From Siphonobacter sp. BAB-5405 (GTDB lineage: Bacteria > Bacteroidota > Bacteroidia > Cytophagales > Spirosomataceae), in assembly GCF_002872335.1 (NCBI RefSeq), contig NZ_NJAG01000005.1, positions 124,001-188,000 on the forward strand: DNA of 64,000 bases, given 5' to 3'. Of the stretch, positions 33,850 through 40,845 are shown piece after piece (position 1 is the stretch's first letter; each line of letters opens with the position of its first letter). Made by a program: the position numbers and the translations under genes. The notes under the pieces were generated by a model. It searched no databases. It worked only from the letters and a program-made list of their open reading frames with translations, and was not told the DNA's origin.

Positions 33850-34323
33850 TTATAATCAAGCACTTGGCATTTTTTGCTGGGTGCTTTTTTGTTGGATGAG
33901 CCACTATATTTAGAGCATTCCATGCACGATCACTTTCTACGCGTGGGTAAGAATGATCTGTGAGTTAAGCTTTTACCTTGTCTCCAACTGTAACTAAGGG
34001 ATGCTAAAAGTAAGACTTAAATGAGGCACCGCTCCTACACAAGTGAAGTGTTTTTCTGCTCAGTATAGTGAATTTGACGATCGTCTTCACGTCACTGTAC
34101 TCGTTGAGGATTTCGGACATTCTCTTTTCAGCAATACCTCGGTTGTGAGTTAAATCTTCTAGGCATTCTTTGAACGGCCTTTCTTGACGTCTGAGGAAGG
34201 GAGGAATGAACGTTTACAAGCCACCACTTGGATGCATCCTCAATGCTTGTAAATGTTTGCATGGTTTAAAGCATCTAAGCGGCTTTTTTTCTAGTTTTAT
34301 CCGCAACCTTACCAACCAGCCTC
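33850..34323. other. Intergenic region, possible decayed gene
   Basis: About 470 bp with no intact gene. A minus-strand frame is open from 34213 to its stop at 34004 (70 codons, no ATG at its start; internal ATG near residue 31) with protein-like segments such as RQERPFKECLEDLTHNRGIA. This may be the tail of a decayed gene. No repeats or terminators are clear. Confidence 0.3.
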
Positions 34324-34797
34324 ATGATGCTTGCCTATTACATTTCTCAACTCGAAAGCCTGTTTAACGGTCAGCCCTGGCTGGATGAAACCCTTTTGAA
34401 AAAAACGGGTAAGTTATCCAGTGAGCAGGCTTTCCAAAGACCTTATCCCCACGTTCACTCAGTAGCTGAGATCCTGGCTCACCTGATTGCCTGGCGTCAG
34501 GTGTTAATTAAGCGACTGGAAGGCAACTACGCGTATCAAATTCAAATGCAGGGTTCCCAGGACTGGCCTTCACTGGAGCAACTTCGGGTATCAGGATGGA
34601 AAGCTTTACAGGAGCAGCTGGTAAGCAATCAGACTCGCTTGATTGCATTGTTAAAACACCAGCCACAGGGAGTGTTATCGACCCACTACAACGAACAGGG
34701 GCATACGTTTGAATACCTCATCAATGGCATCATTCAACATGACCTTTATCACCTGGGGCAGATCGGCTTAGTGATAAGCATGCTCAAGCACTACTAA
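34324..34797 (+). CDS. DinB-superfamily protein
   Basis: 157 residues with a four-helix DinB/YfiT-like fold. Three conserved histidines can bind a metal: HVHSVAEILAHLIAWRQ (about 44-55) and IIQHDLYHLGQIGL (about 138-151). Related proteins include thiol transferases for bacillithiol and DUF1572-type enzymes, but Bacteroidota members are mostly uncharacterised. It stands alone in the accessory stretch. ATG 34324 or ATG 34327 may be the start. Confidence 0.8.
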   Translation: MMLAYYISQLESLFNGQPWLDETLLKKTGKLSSEQAFQRPYPHVHSVAEILAHLIAWRQVLIKRLEGNYAYQIQMQGSQDWPSLEQLRVSGWKALQEQLVSNQTRLIALLKHQPQGVLSTHYNEQGHTFEYLINGIIQHDLYHLGQIGLVISMLKHY

Positions 34798-34894
34798 CCT
34801 TTATCTAAGTTAACTTCTTTTAACGTATAGCCCACTTGTCTGATTAGAGGTTGAGCAGTAGCTTTCTGGCCTGAACTATCCAACCGCTCTATCC

Positions 34895-35593
34895 ATGAAA
34901 CGTCTTTACTGGATTGTACTATGGGTACTTGGCTTTGCCTCTTGCAAGCCCGACCCCCAGGAACTCACTTCTCCCCTCGACTATACAGACTGGGTTGCCA
35001 TTGTTTCGCCGGAACCTAAAGCCGTAGAAGCTGTTTACGGTAGCATCGATAGCCTGCTAGTCATTAGTACCGGCCTTCAAATCTACTATACTACCAATTA
35101 TGGCAAGACCTGGAGTAAGTCTGACCAGGGCCATTCCGGGGTGCGTGGTTTTATCGCCCATGGCAACTCCCTGTTTGCTTTGACTACCGAGTATCAATGG
35201 ACTGGTAATCCAACCGTTTATGCCAATTCTGCCCAAATGGTTAGCCTGGATAAAGGGGTTAGTTGGAAGGTTATGCCGAGACCTACTGATTTGTTTGTTC
35301 CTCGCAACCGAGTCGCTGCTCCGAATGGCATTACTTATGAAATAGACGAGGTTCGAACGCCTACCCATCCTGGAGCTACGTCAACGTTTTGGGTAGACTA
35401 TCCCGGCGTTAAGACTTCGAACCGCAGGCACTTGTCCATCCCAGAGGTGCATCAAATCCAAAGCATCCGTCTGGACAGTCAAGGCAGACTCTACGTGGCA
35501 GCTTCGGCCCCTATTTGTGAGAGACGTGAGAACTTTGCCTTTTGCAAAGACAAGAATAGTGTCATCTACGTCTCTAAAAAGCCATTACCCTGA
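34895..35593 (+). CDS. Lipoprotein with BNR/sialidase-like repeats, unknown function
   Basis: 232 residues. The lipobox is GFAS-C (Cys17). The body is beta-rich with Asp-box-like segments YYTTNYGKTWSKSD and VSLDKGVSWKVM, and a third pattern with DSQGRLYVAASA, as in beta-propeller proteins. At this length only about half of a full propeller is present, so it may be a partial propeller. C-terminal cysteines (CERRENFAFC) could form a disulfide. Outer-membrane or periplasmic location is likely. No family assigned with confidence. Confidence 0.65.
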   Translation: MKRLYWIVLWVLGFASCKPDPQELTSPLDYTDWVAIVSPEPKAVEAVYGSIDSLLVISTGLQIYYTTNYGKTWSKSDQGHSGVRGFIAHGNSLFALTTEYQWTGNPTVYANSAQMVSLDKGVSWKVMPRPTDLFVPRNRVAAPNGITYEIDEVRTPTHPGATSTFWVDYPGVKTSNRRHLSIPEVHQIQSIRLDSQGRLYVAASAPICERRENFAFCKDKNSVIYVSKKPLP

Positions 35594-35610
35594 TCTGAAA
35601 TCCATCCAAT

Positions 35611-35645
35611 GAAGAAGCCTACCCATGAAGCGGATAGGCTTTCTT
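35611..35645 (+). terminator. Intrinsic terminator
   Basis: AAGAAGCCTA / TAGGCTTTCTT stem (one bulged base) with a 13-nt loop, 17 bp after the lipoprotein stop codon. Confidence 0.65.
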
Positions 35646-35676
35646 GGTTATACTGGCTGCTTATAACCTCCCCGTT

Positions 35677-36195
35677 ATGAAACGATTCTTCCTTGTTGTC
35701 TGCCTTTCGTCTGCCTGTACTTCGGGGCCTAAAGAAAATACGCATCAGCCTGCTTTTGATACACTTGAGGGAAGCTTTAAAGGTGAATATATTCCTCATA
35801 ACTATTCCTTTAAAATTACCAGGGATGGAACAGTGCTATTTTGGAAGCATCGCGATATTGATACTAATTACTTCCAGGGGCAGGTTGCCTCAAGTGTCAT
35901 TCGTAAATTAACCACCGCTATTGACTCCCTTTATTATTATGAAGCGGATAGTGCCTCAACAGGAATAGTTGCTGACGCTTTTACCTACAATCTTTGGGTA
36001 CACCAAGCAAACCGAACGGTACGCAAAGCCCGCGGTTATTCTAACGTAGCTTCGCCAAGCGTTGTGGCTTTAGCTTACAGCTTAACACCACTCTTTGACA
36101 CGTTAGAGCTGAAACCCACTTCTAAAAAATTCCATTTTGGAAGCTATGTACCCATACCCCCTCCCCCGCCAGCTCCATTGCCAAACCCACGCTGA
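35677..36195 (+). CDS. Small lipoprotein, DUF6438-like
   Basis: 172 residues from ATG 35677. Start MKRFFLVVCLSSAC gives a lipoprotein signal with Cys14. The middle part (YSFKITRDGTVLFWKHRD, then a Val/Leu/Thr-rich helix and YNLWVHQANRTVRKARGYS) resembles the DUF6438-type domain found in Bacteroidota lipoproteins. The C-terminus is a Pro-rich tail (PIPPPPPAPLPNPR). Function unknown. It follows the BNR-like lipoprotein with its own terminator in between, so it is a separate transcript. Confidence 0.65.
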   Translation: MKRFFLVVCLSSACTSGPKENTHQPAFDTLEGSFKGEYIPHNYSFKITRDGTVLFWKHRDIDTNYFQGQVASSVIRKLTTAIDSLYYYEADSASTGIVADAFTYNLWVHQANRTVRKARGYSNVASPSVVALAYSLTPLFDTLELKPTSKKFHFGSYVPIPPPPPAPLPNPR

Positions 36196-36369
36196 AATCT
36201 CTTCCACCTATCTACTTTACATTGGCCTCTCCACAGAGGGATTGAGCGAAAAGGTGGAGAAATGCCGGGTTTTCGGGTAGGTGTTTGCGTGCGAGTGCAC
36301 GCATTTCACCTTTGGCCGAGGGTCGTTTGCAAAAAGTGATAAGGATCTCAAGGAGACCTTTAGTCTACG

Positions 36370-36780
36370 TTATTCCAGGACTGTGAAGTAATTCATATTC
36401 CCATATTTTAGAATCAAATTTCCCACCTTGGGGAAACCATGGCTAACCTCGCACAATACCAGGTGGTCCCAACTATTCATTAGGTACTTACCCGATGCGT
36501 CTATAATGGATTGATGTACAATCTTTTCACTAAGGTCATTTCTCTCAATTACCTCCAAAAGTTTATCTCTACTATGATCGTTGACTATAACTTGGATATG
36601 CGTTTCACTAACAGTCATAAAGCCTTTCAGCAACTCAGGAAGCCTTTCCCAAGAGTCTCTACTTATCTCCCAAGTTGAATCATTGGGGCAATGTTTAATC
36701 AAGTCGTATAGTAGATCTGACTCTGAAGACATAAATCTTTCAAGTTGTTGCCTGTCGTGAAAGATAAGGTATTTAGGCAT
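36370..36780 (-). CDS. Hypothetical protein, 136 residues
   Basis: Not recognised. Starts MPKYLIFHDRQQLERFM; no signal peptide or membrane span. The composition is that of a soluble alpha/beta protein, with Trp, His and charged residues evenly spread. No neighbouring gene forms an operon; it is an orphan in the accessory stretch. An anti-phage or toxin role has no support in the sequence. Confidence 0.55.
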   Translation of the reverse strand: MPKYLIFHDRQQLERFMSSESDLLYDLIKHCPNDSTWEISRDSWERLPELLKGFMTVSETHIQVIVNDHSRDKLLEVIERNDLSEKIVHQSIIDASGKYLMNSWDHLVLCEVSHGFPKVGNLILKYGNMNYFTVLE

Positions 36781-37515
36781 TACAGGTGGAGGTCTTCACT
36801 CAAAGCAAGATAAGGCGTTTTCAAATATCCCCAAAAAAGACATTATAATGCCGCCCTCACCGGTATTTAGCCGACTCAGTTTTGAGTTGACCTCCCAATT
36901 AATCCTGAATCGCTTTAACGAGTATCTAAAACCTTACTCCCTATCCCGGGGAAGCGACTGATGCCACTGGTCTGGACGCTGAGCCATCAAATGATGCGAA
37001 ATTGCGTTCTCGTAAGCTAAAACTGATGGACAGTCCAGAATTGGACTTTCTAACGCGAAGACCTATACCATTAAGGTAACTCAGGATTACCTTTTCCAAA
37101 AAGCGAAGGTCGACTCCTTCTAACGAGTCCACTACCAATGAGCGAAACAGATGGTCACCTAGCTATATAACTCTACTGTGGAATACGATCCTTGAGCGTT
37201 TGAAGATCATTTGAACCCACAAAACCAAGCTAATACAAAAATACCCCGGGTGTGGGTCAGACGCCCTAAGCTACCAATGATAGTTTGACAACGAAGGCCT
37301 GCAATGGTATGGCCTGGCAGGTGTAAAGTTTTTAACACCCTTGCCAATCAGTCTGTTGGTCAGGTAAAATCATTTTTAAGCGTAAGCTCTCATTCTGGAT
37401 GAAGGTATTCTTCAAGAATAGCCTAAGCTTCTCTTGGGTGATGCCCTGCTATTAGATGAATGGTTTGGCTACGTCCATCCAGTCCTTAACTTGCGGTGTC
37501 TAACTCCACACCGTC
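36781..37515. other. Gene-poor region with fragmentary frames
   Basis: 735 bp with no supported gene. A 65-codon minus-strand frame (36941-37138) and a 37-codon plus-strand frame (36848-36961) overlap other protein-like stretches, but none resembles a known family. Appears to be eroded accessory DNA. A CGGTGT / ACACCG inverted repeat lies at 37494-37513. Confidence 0.4.
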
Positions 37516-37794
37516 ATGATTGAACCACTACTTTTAGAACGCATCCTTGTGTCTTTGGCTAACACTCAATCGTCTTCTCTTTTAACGTTCAGACTACTTT
37601 TGGAAGACAAGTCTGAAGATACGAAGAGGACTTATTACGCCCTGCACAAAATAGAAACCTTAGAAAATGCAATTCTACTTTTAGGTTCTTTGAATCACGA
37701 CTATGAGCAGTTACAAAGAGCCTTGATTGAAGCCCAGAAAGAGTATCAGGCCGTTCTTGAAGAAATTAACAACCGTCCCCCTCAACTATGTTAA
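37516..37794 (+). CDS. Hypothetical helical protein, possibly truncated
   Basis: 92 residues, highly helical (long Leu/Glu/Gln runs, ALIEAQKEYQAVLEEINN), with no recognisable family. After its TAA stop (37792-37794) the same frame stays open for 51 more codons to 37948-37950, with plausible residues (LSFYHQIAHEHLG, FIPPYRLRLAFW), so it may be the N-terminal part of a longer gene cut by a nonsense change. If the short form is real, it is a small cytoplasmic coiled-coil protein. Confidence 0.45.
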   Translation: MIEPLLLERILVSLANTQSSSLLTFRLLLEDKSEDTKRTYYALHKIETLENAILLLGSLNHDYEQLQRALIEAQKEYQAVLEEINNRPPQLC

Positions 37795-38050
37795 CTGGGC
37801 TATGTCCTAACCGATGCAACTATTGTTTTTGTGAGCCCGGTTTATGACACAAGCCAATACCTGTCCTTTTACCATCAAATTGCTCATGAACATTTGGGGC
37901 TGTTTATTCCCCCCTATCGGCTAAGGTTGGCATTTTGGCTTTCACTCTAAAGGACCGAAAATCGTTGCTGCTGATAAAAGGGGATAAGAAACGGCTAACA
38001 GCTTTATAGTTCATACCTAGCAGACCAAAGAATACGAACGCAGGTATAAA

Positions 38051-38084
38051 ACAAAAAAGCCTACTCACCGTCGCGAGTAGGCTA
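38051..38084 (-). terminator. Orphan intrinsic terminator, minus strand
   Basis: AGCCTACTC / GAGTAGGCT stem (38058-38066, 38075-38083) with an 8-nt loop and six Ts on the minus strand. No listed gene ends here, but a 32-codon frame ends 56 bp upstream. Confidence 0.7.
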
Positions 38085-38139
38085 ATCTAAGGCCTATATG
38101 TCGTCACAAGTAGGTCTTAATGTTTAACTTCCTCCGTCT

Positions 38140-38238
38140 TCAAAGCCGCCACTCATCTGACCGATTCAGTGATACAAAACTATCTCTAAGAAGCCGCTTA
38201 GGTTGTACTCTTTCGATTAATGGATTGGTCATCACCAT
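38140..38238 (-). CDS. Possible 32-residue peptide
   Basis: Minus-strand ATG at 38238 to TGA at 38140, coding a basic peptide beginning MVMTNPLIERVQPKRLL. It precedes a good terminator (38058-38083), and TACCTTTC, one mismatch from a -7 box, lies immediately before the ATG. A frame this short can arise by chance, so the terminator is the main support. Confidence 0.25.
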   Translation of the reverse strand: MVMTNPLIERVQPKRLLRDSFVSLNRSDEWRL

Positions 38239-38647
38239 GAAAGGTAGATTTTACGCTGTTTTCTGCTCATTAAAGAAACGAGAATAGCAAGCTTCTACTA
38301 ACCTTAAAGCCGCTAAAAAGCATTGAATTTATTACTTCCTACACGTTTAACACCCTTTTTACACGGTAACAGTAAGTCCTTGCGGGATACTGTTTGATCA
38401 ACGCAAAGCTACCTATTCCGTAAAAGCTCAAGCCCTTACTGAACTTCATTGGTAAGAAATTGAAGGTGATTGATTAATCGACAAAATTTCGATTTTCTTT
38501 AGTCCTCAACCGTCACAAATCTCCAGTTAACGTATCATAGGTGCAGCTCGTAGAATACTTGAGAAAAGAGCTGCTTTTAAGTCCTACTTCGCATTTTCAA
38601 AGTTGAAAATTGAGGTGCTCAGTGAGCATATGATTTGCATTGTAAGC

Positions 38648-38682
38648 CAAAAACTCTTTCGTGTTTCATGAAAGAGTTTTTT
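38648..38682. terminator. Bidirectional hairpin terminator, orphan
   Basis: AAAACTCTTTC / GAAAGAGTTTT stem (38650-38660, 38670-38680), 9-nt loop, with a six-T run on the right. No listed plus-strand gene ends here. Confidence 0.6.
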
Positions 38683-38738
38683 GATGCCTTTCCTGTTTCC
38701 TGGCTTATCATTAAATCATTCAGTAGTCGTAAGATCAT

Positions 38739-38771
38739 AAAAAAACTCCCAGTCTAGGAGAGACTGGGAGC
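38739..38771 (-). terminator. Intrinsic terminator, minus strand
   Basis: CTCCCAGTCT / AGACTGGGAG stem (38746-38755, 38761-38770), 5-nt loop, with a seven-A run to the left that becomes a T-run on the minus strand. Likely ends the transcript of the small membrane peptide at 38963-39067. Confidence 0.8.
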
Positions 38772-38962
38772 AGTAGCTACTCAGCCTTTCTTCCGTTCCG
38801 CCAAACGTAAGAAGGCATAGTTCGAATTTACATATTCTAAAGAATGTTTGTTAGATAGTACCCATAAATGGGTATATAATTTTTTCAAAGGACTGTACTG
38901 ACGCGAATAGTAGCCCTTAACGTTGCATTCACCTTAGGTTTCTGAGTTGCGATCCTTTATTC

Positions 38963-39067
38963 CTAGTGAGCCTGACTGTACAGAAATAAAGCAACCCAGG
39001 ATAGCAGTACGCATAACACGTAAAGCGTGACCAATAGAGCGTTTTTAGAGATTATTTTCATAGTCAT
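38963..39067 (-). CDS. Small single-span membrane peptide, 34 residues
   Basis: Minus-strand ATG at 39067 (a second ATG at 39061) to TAG at 38963. After the short start MTMKIISKN comes one continuous hydrophobic helix, ALLVTLYVLCVLLSWVALFL, ending YSQAH. This is a typical small integral membrane peptide with a positively charged N-terminus, so the tail would face outward. TATTTTTG on the minus strand (39079-39086) is a perfect -7 box just before the start, and a strong minus-strand terminator lies 190 bp downstream. Function unknown: it could be a subunit of a membrane complex or a toxin-like peptide. Not homologous to anything I recognise. Confidence 0.5.
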   Translation of the reverse strand: MTMKIISKNALLVTLYVLCVLLSWVALFLYSQAH

Positions 39068-39078
39068 GAGGAAAAGCA

Positions 39079-39086
39079 CAAAAATA
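39079..39086 (-). promoter_or_regulatory. Candidate -7 box for the small membrane peptide
   Basis: Minus-strand TATTTTTG, a perfect match to TAnnTTTG, 12 bp before the first ATG. The -33 element is only a weak match (TTA at 21 bp). Confidence 0.35.
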
Positions 39087-39180
39087 ACTAATTGGTCCTT
39101 AGCCCTTTAACCATTCAATAACCCAAAAAGCCACTCGTCAAAACCCGATTAAGTCATTATACGCAGTGACTGCTTCATCC

Positions 39181-40026
39181 TTAGATAAATTCATCTAATC
39201 GTCCACTTTCTTTCACGCGAAAACCTTTTTCCGTTTCCTGCACGGTTAACGCCTCATGCGTCGCGTCGTGATCAGAGACAAGGATCCAGTTTTCCTGAAC
39301 CGCCTGTCGGAGAAATGCTTCTTTTTCCAGCATCGTCTGTAAAGGCCGCACGTCGTAACTCATCAGATAGTTGACCGGTACATGAGCCGCTGTAGGGATT
39401 AGGTCAGCTGTAAAAACGACCGTTTGCTGACCAAGCTGAATTTTCGGCAAGAGCATCTTTTCCGTGTGTCCATCCATGACCAGAAACTCAATGAACGGCC
39501 CAAACGTCTGCTTCTTTTCATCCAGAAACTGCAAGTGTCCCGACTGCTGAATCGGCTGTAGATTCTCCGTTAAAAAAGTAGCTTTCTCCCGAGGGTTAGG
39601 CCGCATCGCCCATTCCCAGTGCTCCCGATGAGCCCAGTACGTAGCATTAGGAAAAGTCAATTCGTACCCATCCCGTCGCTGATTCCACTGAACAGCACCG
39701 CCACAATGGTCAAAATGCAGATGGCTTGGAATCACATCGGTAATGGTTTCTGCTCCGAACCCGGCTTTTTCCAGCGAACCAATCAAGTCGCCCTCGCCGT
39801 GACGGTAATAGAAGCCCTGCCAACGGGCGTCCTGCTTATCACCCATACCGCAGTCAATCAGAATCCGCCGATCTTTAGTTTCAATCAGCAGACACCGCAT
39901 GGCTAATGGAATGTGATTGTTTGAGTCGGCGGGAATCAGCCTTTCCCATAATACTTTCGGTACTACGCTAAACATGGCTCCGCCGTCTAACTTAAAATGG
40001 CCAGCATCGATTGTATGTAATTTCAA
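39181..40026 (-). CDS. Metallo-beta-lactamase fold hydrolase
   Basis: 281 residues, cytoplasmic. The zinc-binding HxHxDH motif is SHLHFDHCGG (about 102-111), with further ligands in MDGHTEKMLL, FTADLIPT and SDHDATHE. The N-terminus (KLHTIDAGHFKLDGGAMF) and the overall pattern match the AttM/AiiA-like or YtnP-like MBL hydrolases of Bacteroidota, which include lactonases, but the substrate is not predictable. It ends close to the accessory stretch; the nearest minus-strand terminator is 400 bp away. Confidence 0.9.
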   Translation of the reverse strand: MKLHTIDAGHFKLDGGAMFSVVPKVLWERLIPADSNNHIPLAMRCLLIETKDRRILIDCGMGDKQDARWQGFYYRHGEGDLIGSLEKAGFGAETITDVIPSHLHFDHCGGAVQWNQRRDGYELTFPNATYWAHREHWEWAMRPNPREKATFLTENLQPIQQSGHLQFLDEKKQTFGPFIEFLVMDGHTEKMLLPKIQLGQQTVVFTADLIPTAAHVPVNYLMSYDVRPLQTMLEKEAFLRQAVQENWILVSDHDATHEALTVQETEKGFRVKESGRLDEFI

Positions 40027-40263
40027 GGGCTTGTCGATTTAGAAGGCAAGGTAGCAAAAGCCCAGTGGTCAGTTATACGGACAGAGCATGATTCTTCAAC
40101 CTCCAAACTGAACTTAATCGAGATTTAATTTATATTAACCTATTAGTAATCAGAAGTTTATTTAACTTTCATCGCTACAAACGTAAGAAGGCAATGAGCA
40201 TATTATAACATTTATCATTTTTTGAATAATATTACTCGAAGTTTCATCCTAACAACTACGTTC

Positions 40264-40779
40264 ATGAAGAAGTTACTCGCATTTACATTAGTGTTTGTAA
40301 GCCTGGTTCTTGCTACGCAAGCTCAGACGCCTGCTGAAGAAAAACTGAAGAAAGCCAAACAGGAAACAAAAGAGGCAAAAAACAAAGTCGATAAGGAAGC
40401 CAAAGAGGCGAAAGCAGACGTAAAAAAGGAGGCGAAAGAAGTAAAAGCAGAGGCGAAGGACGCTAAGGACAAAGCCGACAAAAAGGTAAAAGAAGCAAAG
40501 GAAGACGTTAAGAAAGAGACGAAACAAGCAAAGGACAATGTCGATAAGAAAGCGAAGGAAGTAAAATCCGACACCAAGAAAGCAGCCGATAAACTTTCGA
40601 AAAAAGACGAAGCTGAAGCCAGCCTGGCTACCCGTACGAAAGTAGCCGGAGCGGACAAGTCGATTGGCAAAGACGCCAAAGGCCGTACGATTTACGTAGG
40701 TACCAAGGGTGGACAGTATTACATCAATTCCATTGGTAACAAAACGTATTTGTCCGAAGACAGTAAATTGAAAATCTAG
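40264..40779 (+). CDS. Secreted Lys/Ala-rich repeat protein with C-terminal basic adaptor-like domain
   Basis: 171 residues from ATG 40264: a signal peptide (MKKLLAFTLVFVSLVLATQA), then about 90 residues of repeated KEAKxxxxK units (LEA-like or coiled-coil, very rich in Lys, Glu and Ala), and a C-terminal domain with GRTIYVGTKGGQYYIN and NKTYLSED that resembles the PBCV-type basic adaptor domain. The repeats would form a long charged helix in the periplasm. The function is unknown; desiccation protection or binding to the envelope is speculation. The upstream 230 bp is AT-rich noncoding. Shares a terminator with alaS. Confidence 0.8.
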   Translation: MKKLLAFTLVFVSLVLATQAQTPAEEKLKKAKQETKEAKNKVDKEAKEAKADVKKEAKEVKAEAKDAKDKADKKVKEAKEDVKKETKQAKDNVDKKAKEVKSDTKKAADKLSKKDEAEASLATRTKVAGADKSIGKDAKGRTIYVGTKGGQYYINSIGNKTYLSEDSKLKI

Positions 40780-40793
40780 TTTTTTGTACCTAT

Positions 40794-40832
40794 AAAAAAA
40801 TCCCCGGCCCAAATCGGACCGGGGATTTTTTA
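40794..40832. terminator. Bidirectional intrinsic terminator
   Basis: An AAAATCCCCGGCC / GGACCGGGGATTTT stem with one mismatch and T-runs at both ends. It serves the Lys-rich protein gene and the convergent alaS. Confidence 0.88.
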
Positions 40833-40845
40833 TGATCTTGTACGA

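Larger units (their letters stand above)
37795..38960. other. Gene-poor region with orphan terminators
   Basis: About 1.2 kb without a confident gene. It contains three strong hairpins (38058-38083, 38650-38680, 38746-38770) and a possible 32-codon minus-strand frame (38140-38238). The orientation of the T-runs implies transcripts entering from both sides, so unlisted small genes or RNAs are plausible. Confidence 0.4.

Noticed and set aside
36848-36961. A 37-codon plus-strand frame with FELTSQLILNRFNEYLKPYS.
   Set aside because: Short, isolated, and not continued in frame; at best a gene fragment.
36941-37138. A 65-codon minus-strand frame in the accessory stretch.
   Set aside because: No family resemblance, no promoter or terminator, and competing open frames on the other strand.
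37788-37847. A 19-codon frame with a CxxxCxxC pattern (CPNRCNYC), reminiscent of radical SAM proteins, overlapping the stop of the 92-residue ORF.
   Set aside because: It ends after 19 codons, has no partner domains, and the frame of the upstream ORF gives a longer and more protein-like continuation over the same bases.
34004-38671. Both the 34004-34213 minus frame and a plus frame at 38531-38671 encode a shared FKSYF string, suggesting two copies of one decayed gene.
   Set aside because: Only about 20 bases are similar; the flanks do not align by eye, and both frames lack start codons. Treated as chance.
37795-39180. Search for CRISPR repeats, insertion-sequence ends or attachment sites in the gene-poor island and next to the tRNA.
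   Set aside because: No regularly spaced repeats, no transposase remnant I can name, and no direct repeat of the tRNA 3' end was found.
40264-40700. Long reverse-strand frames through the Lys-rich protein gene (Phe/Ser-rich).
   Set aside because: They mirror the repetitive Lys/Glu codons of the forward gene; low-complexity antisense frames with no start context.
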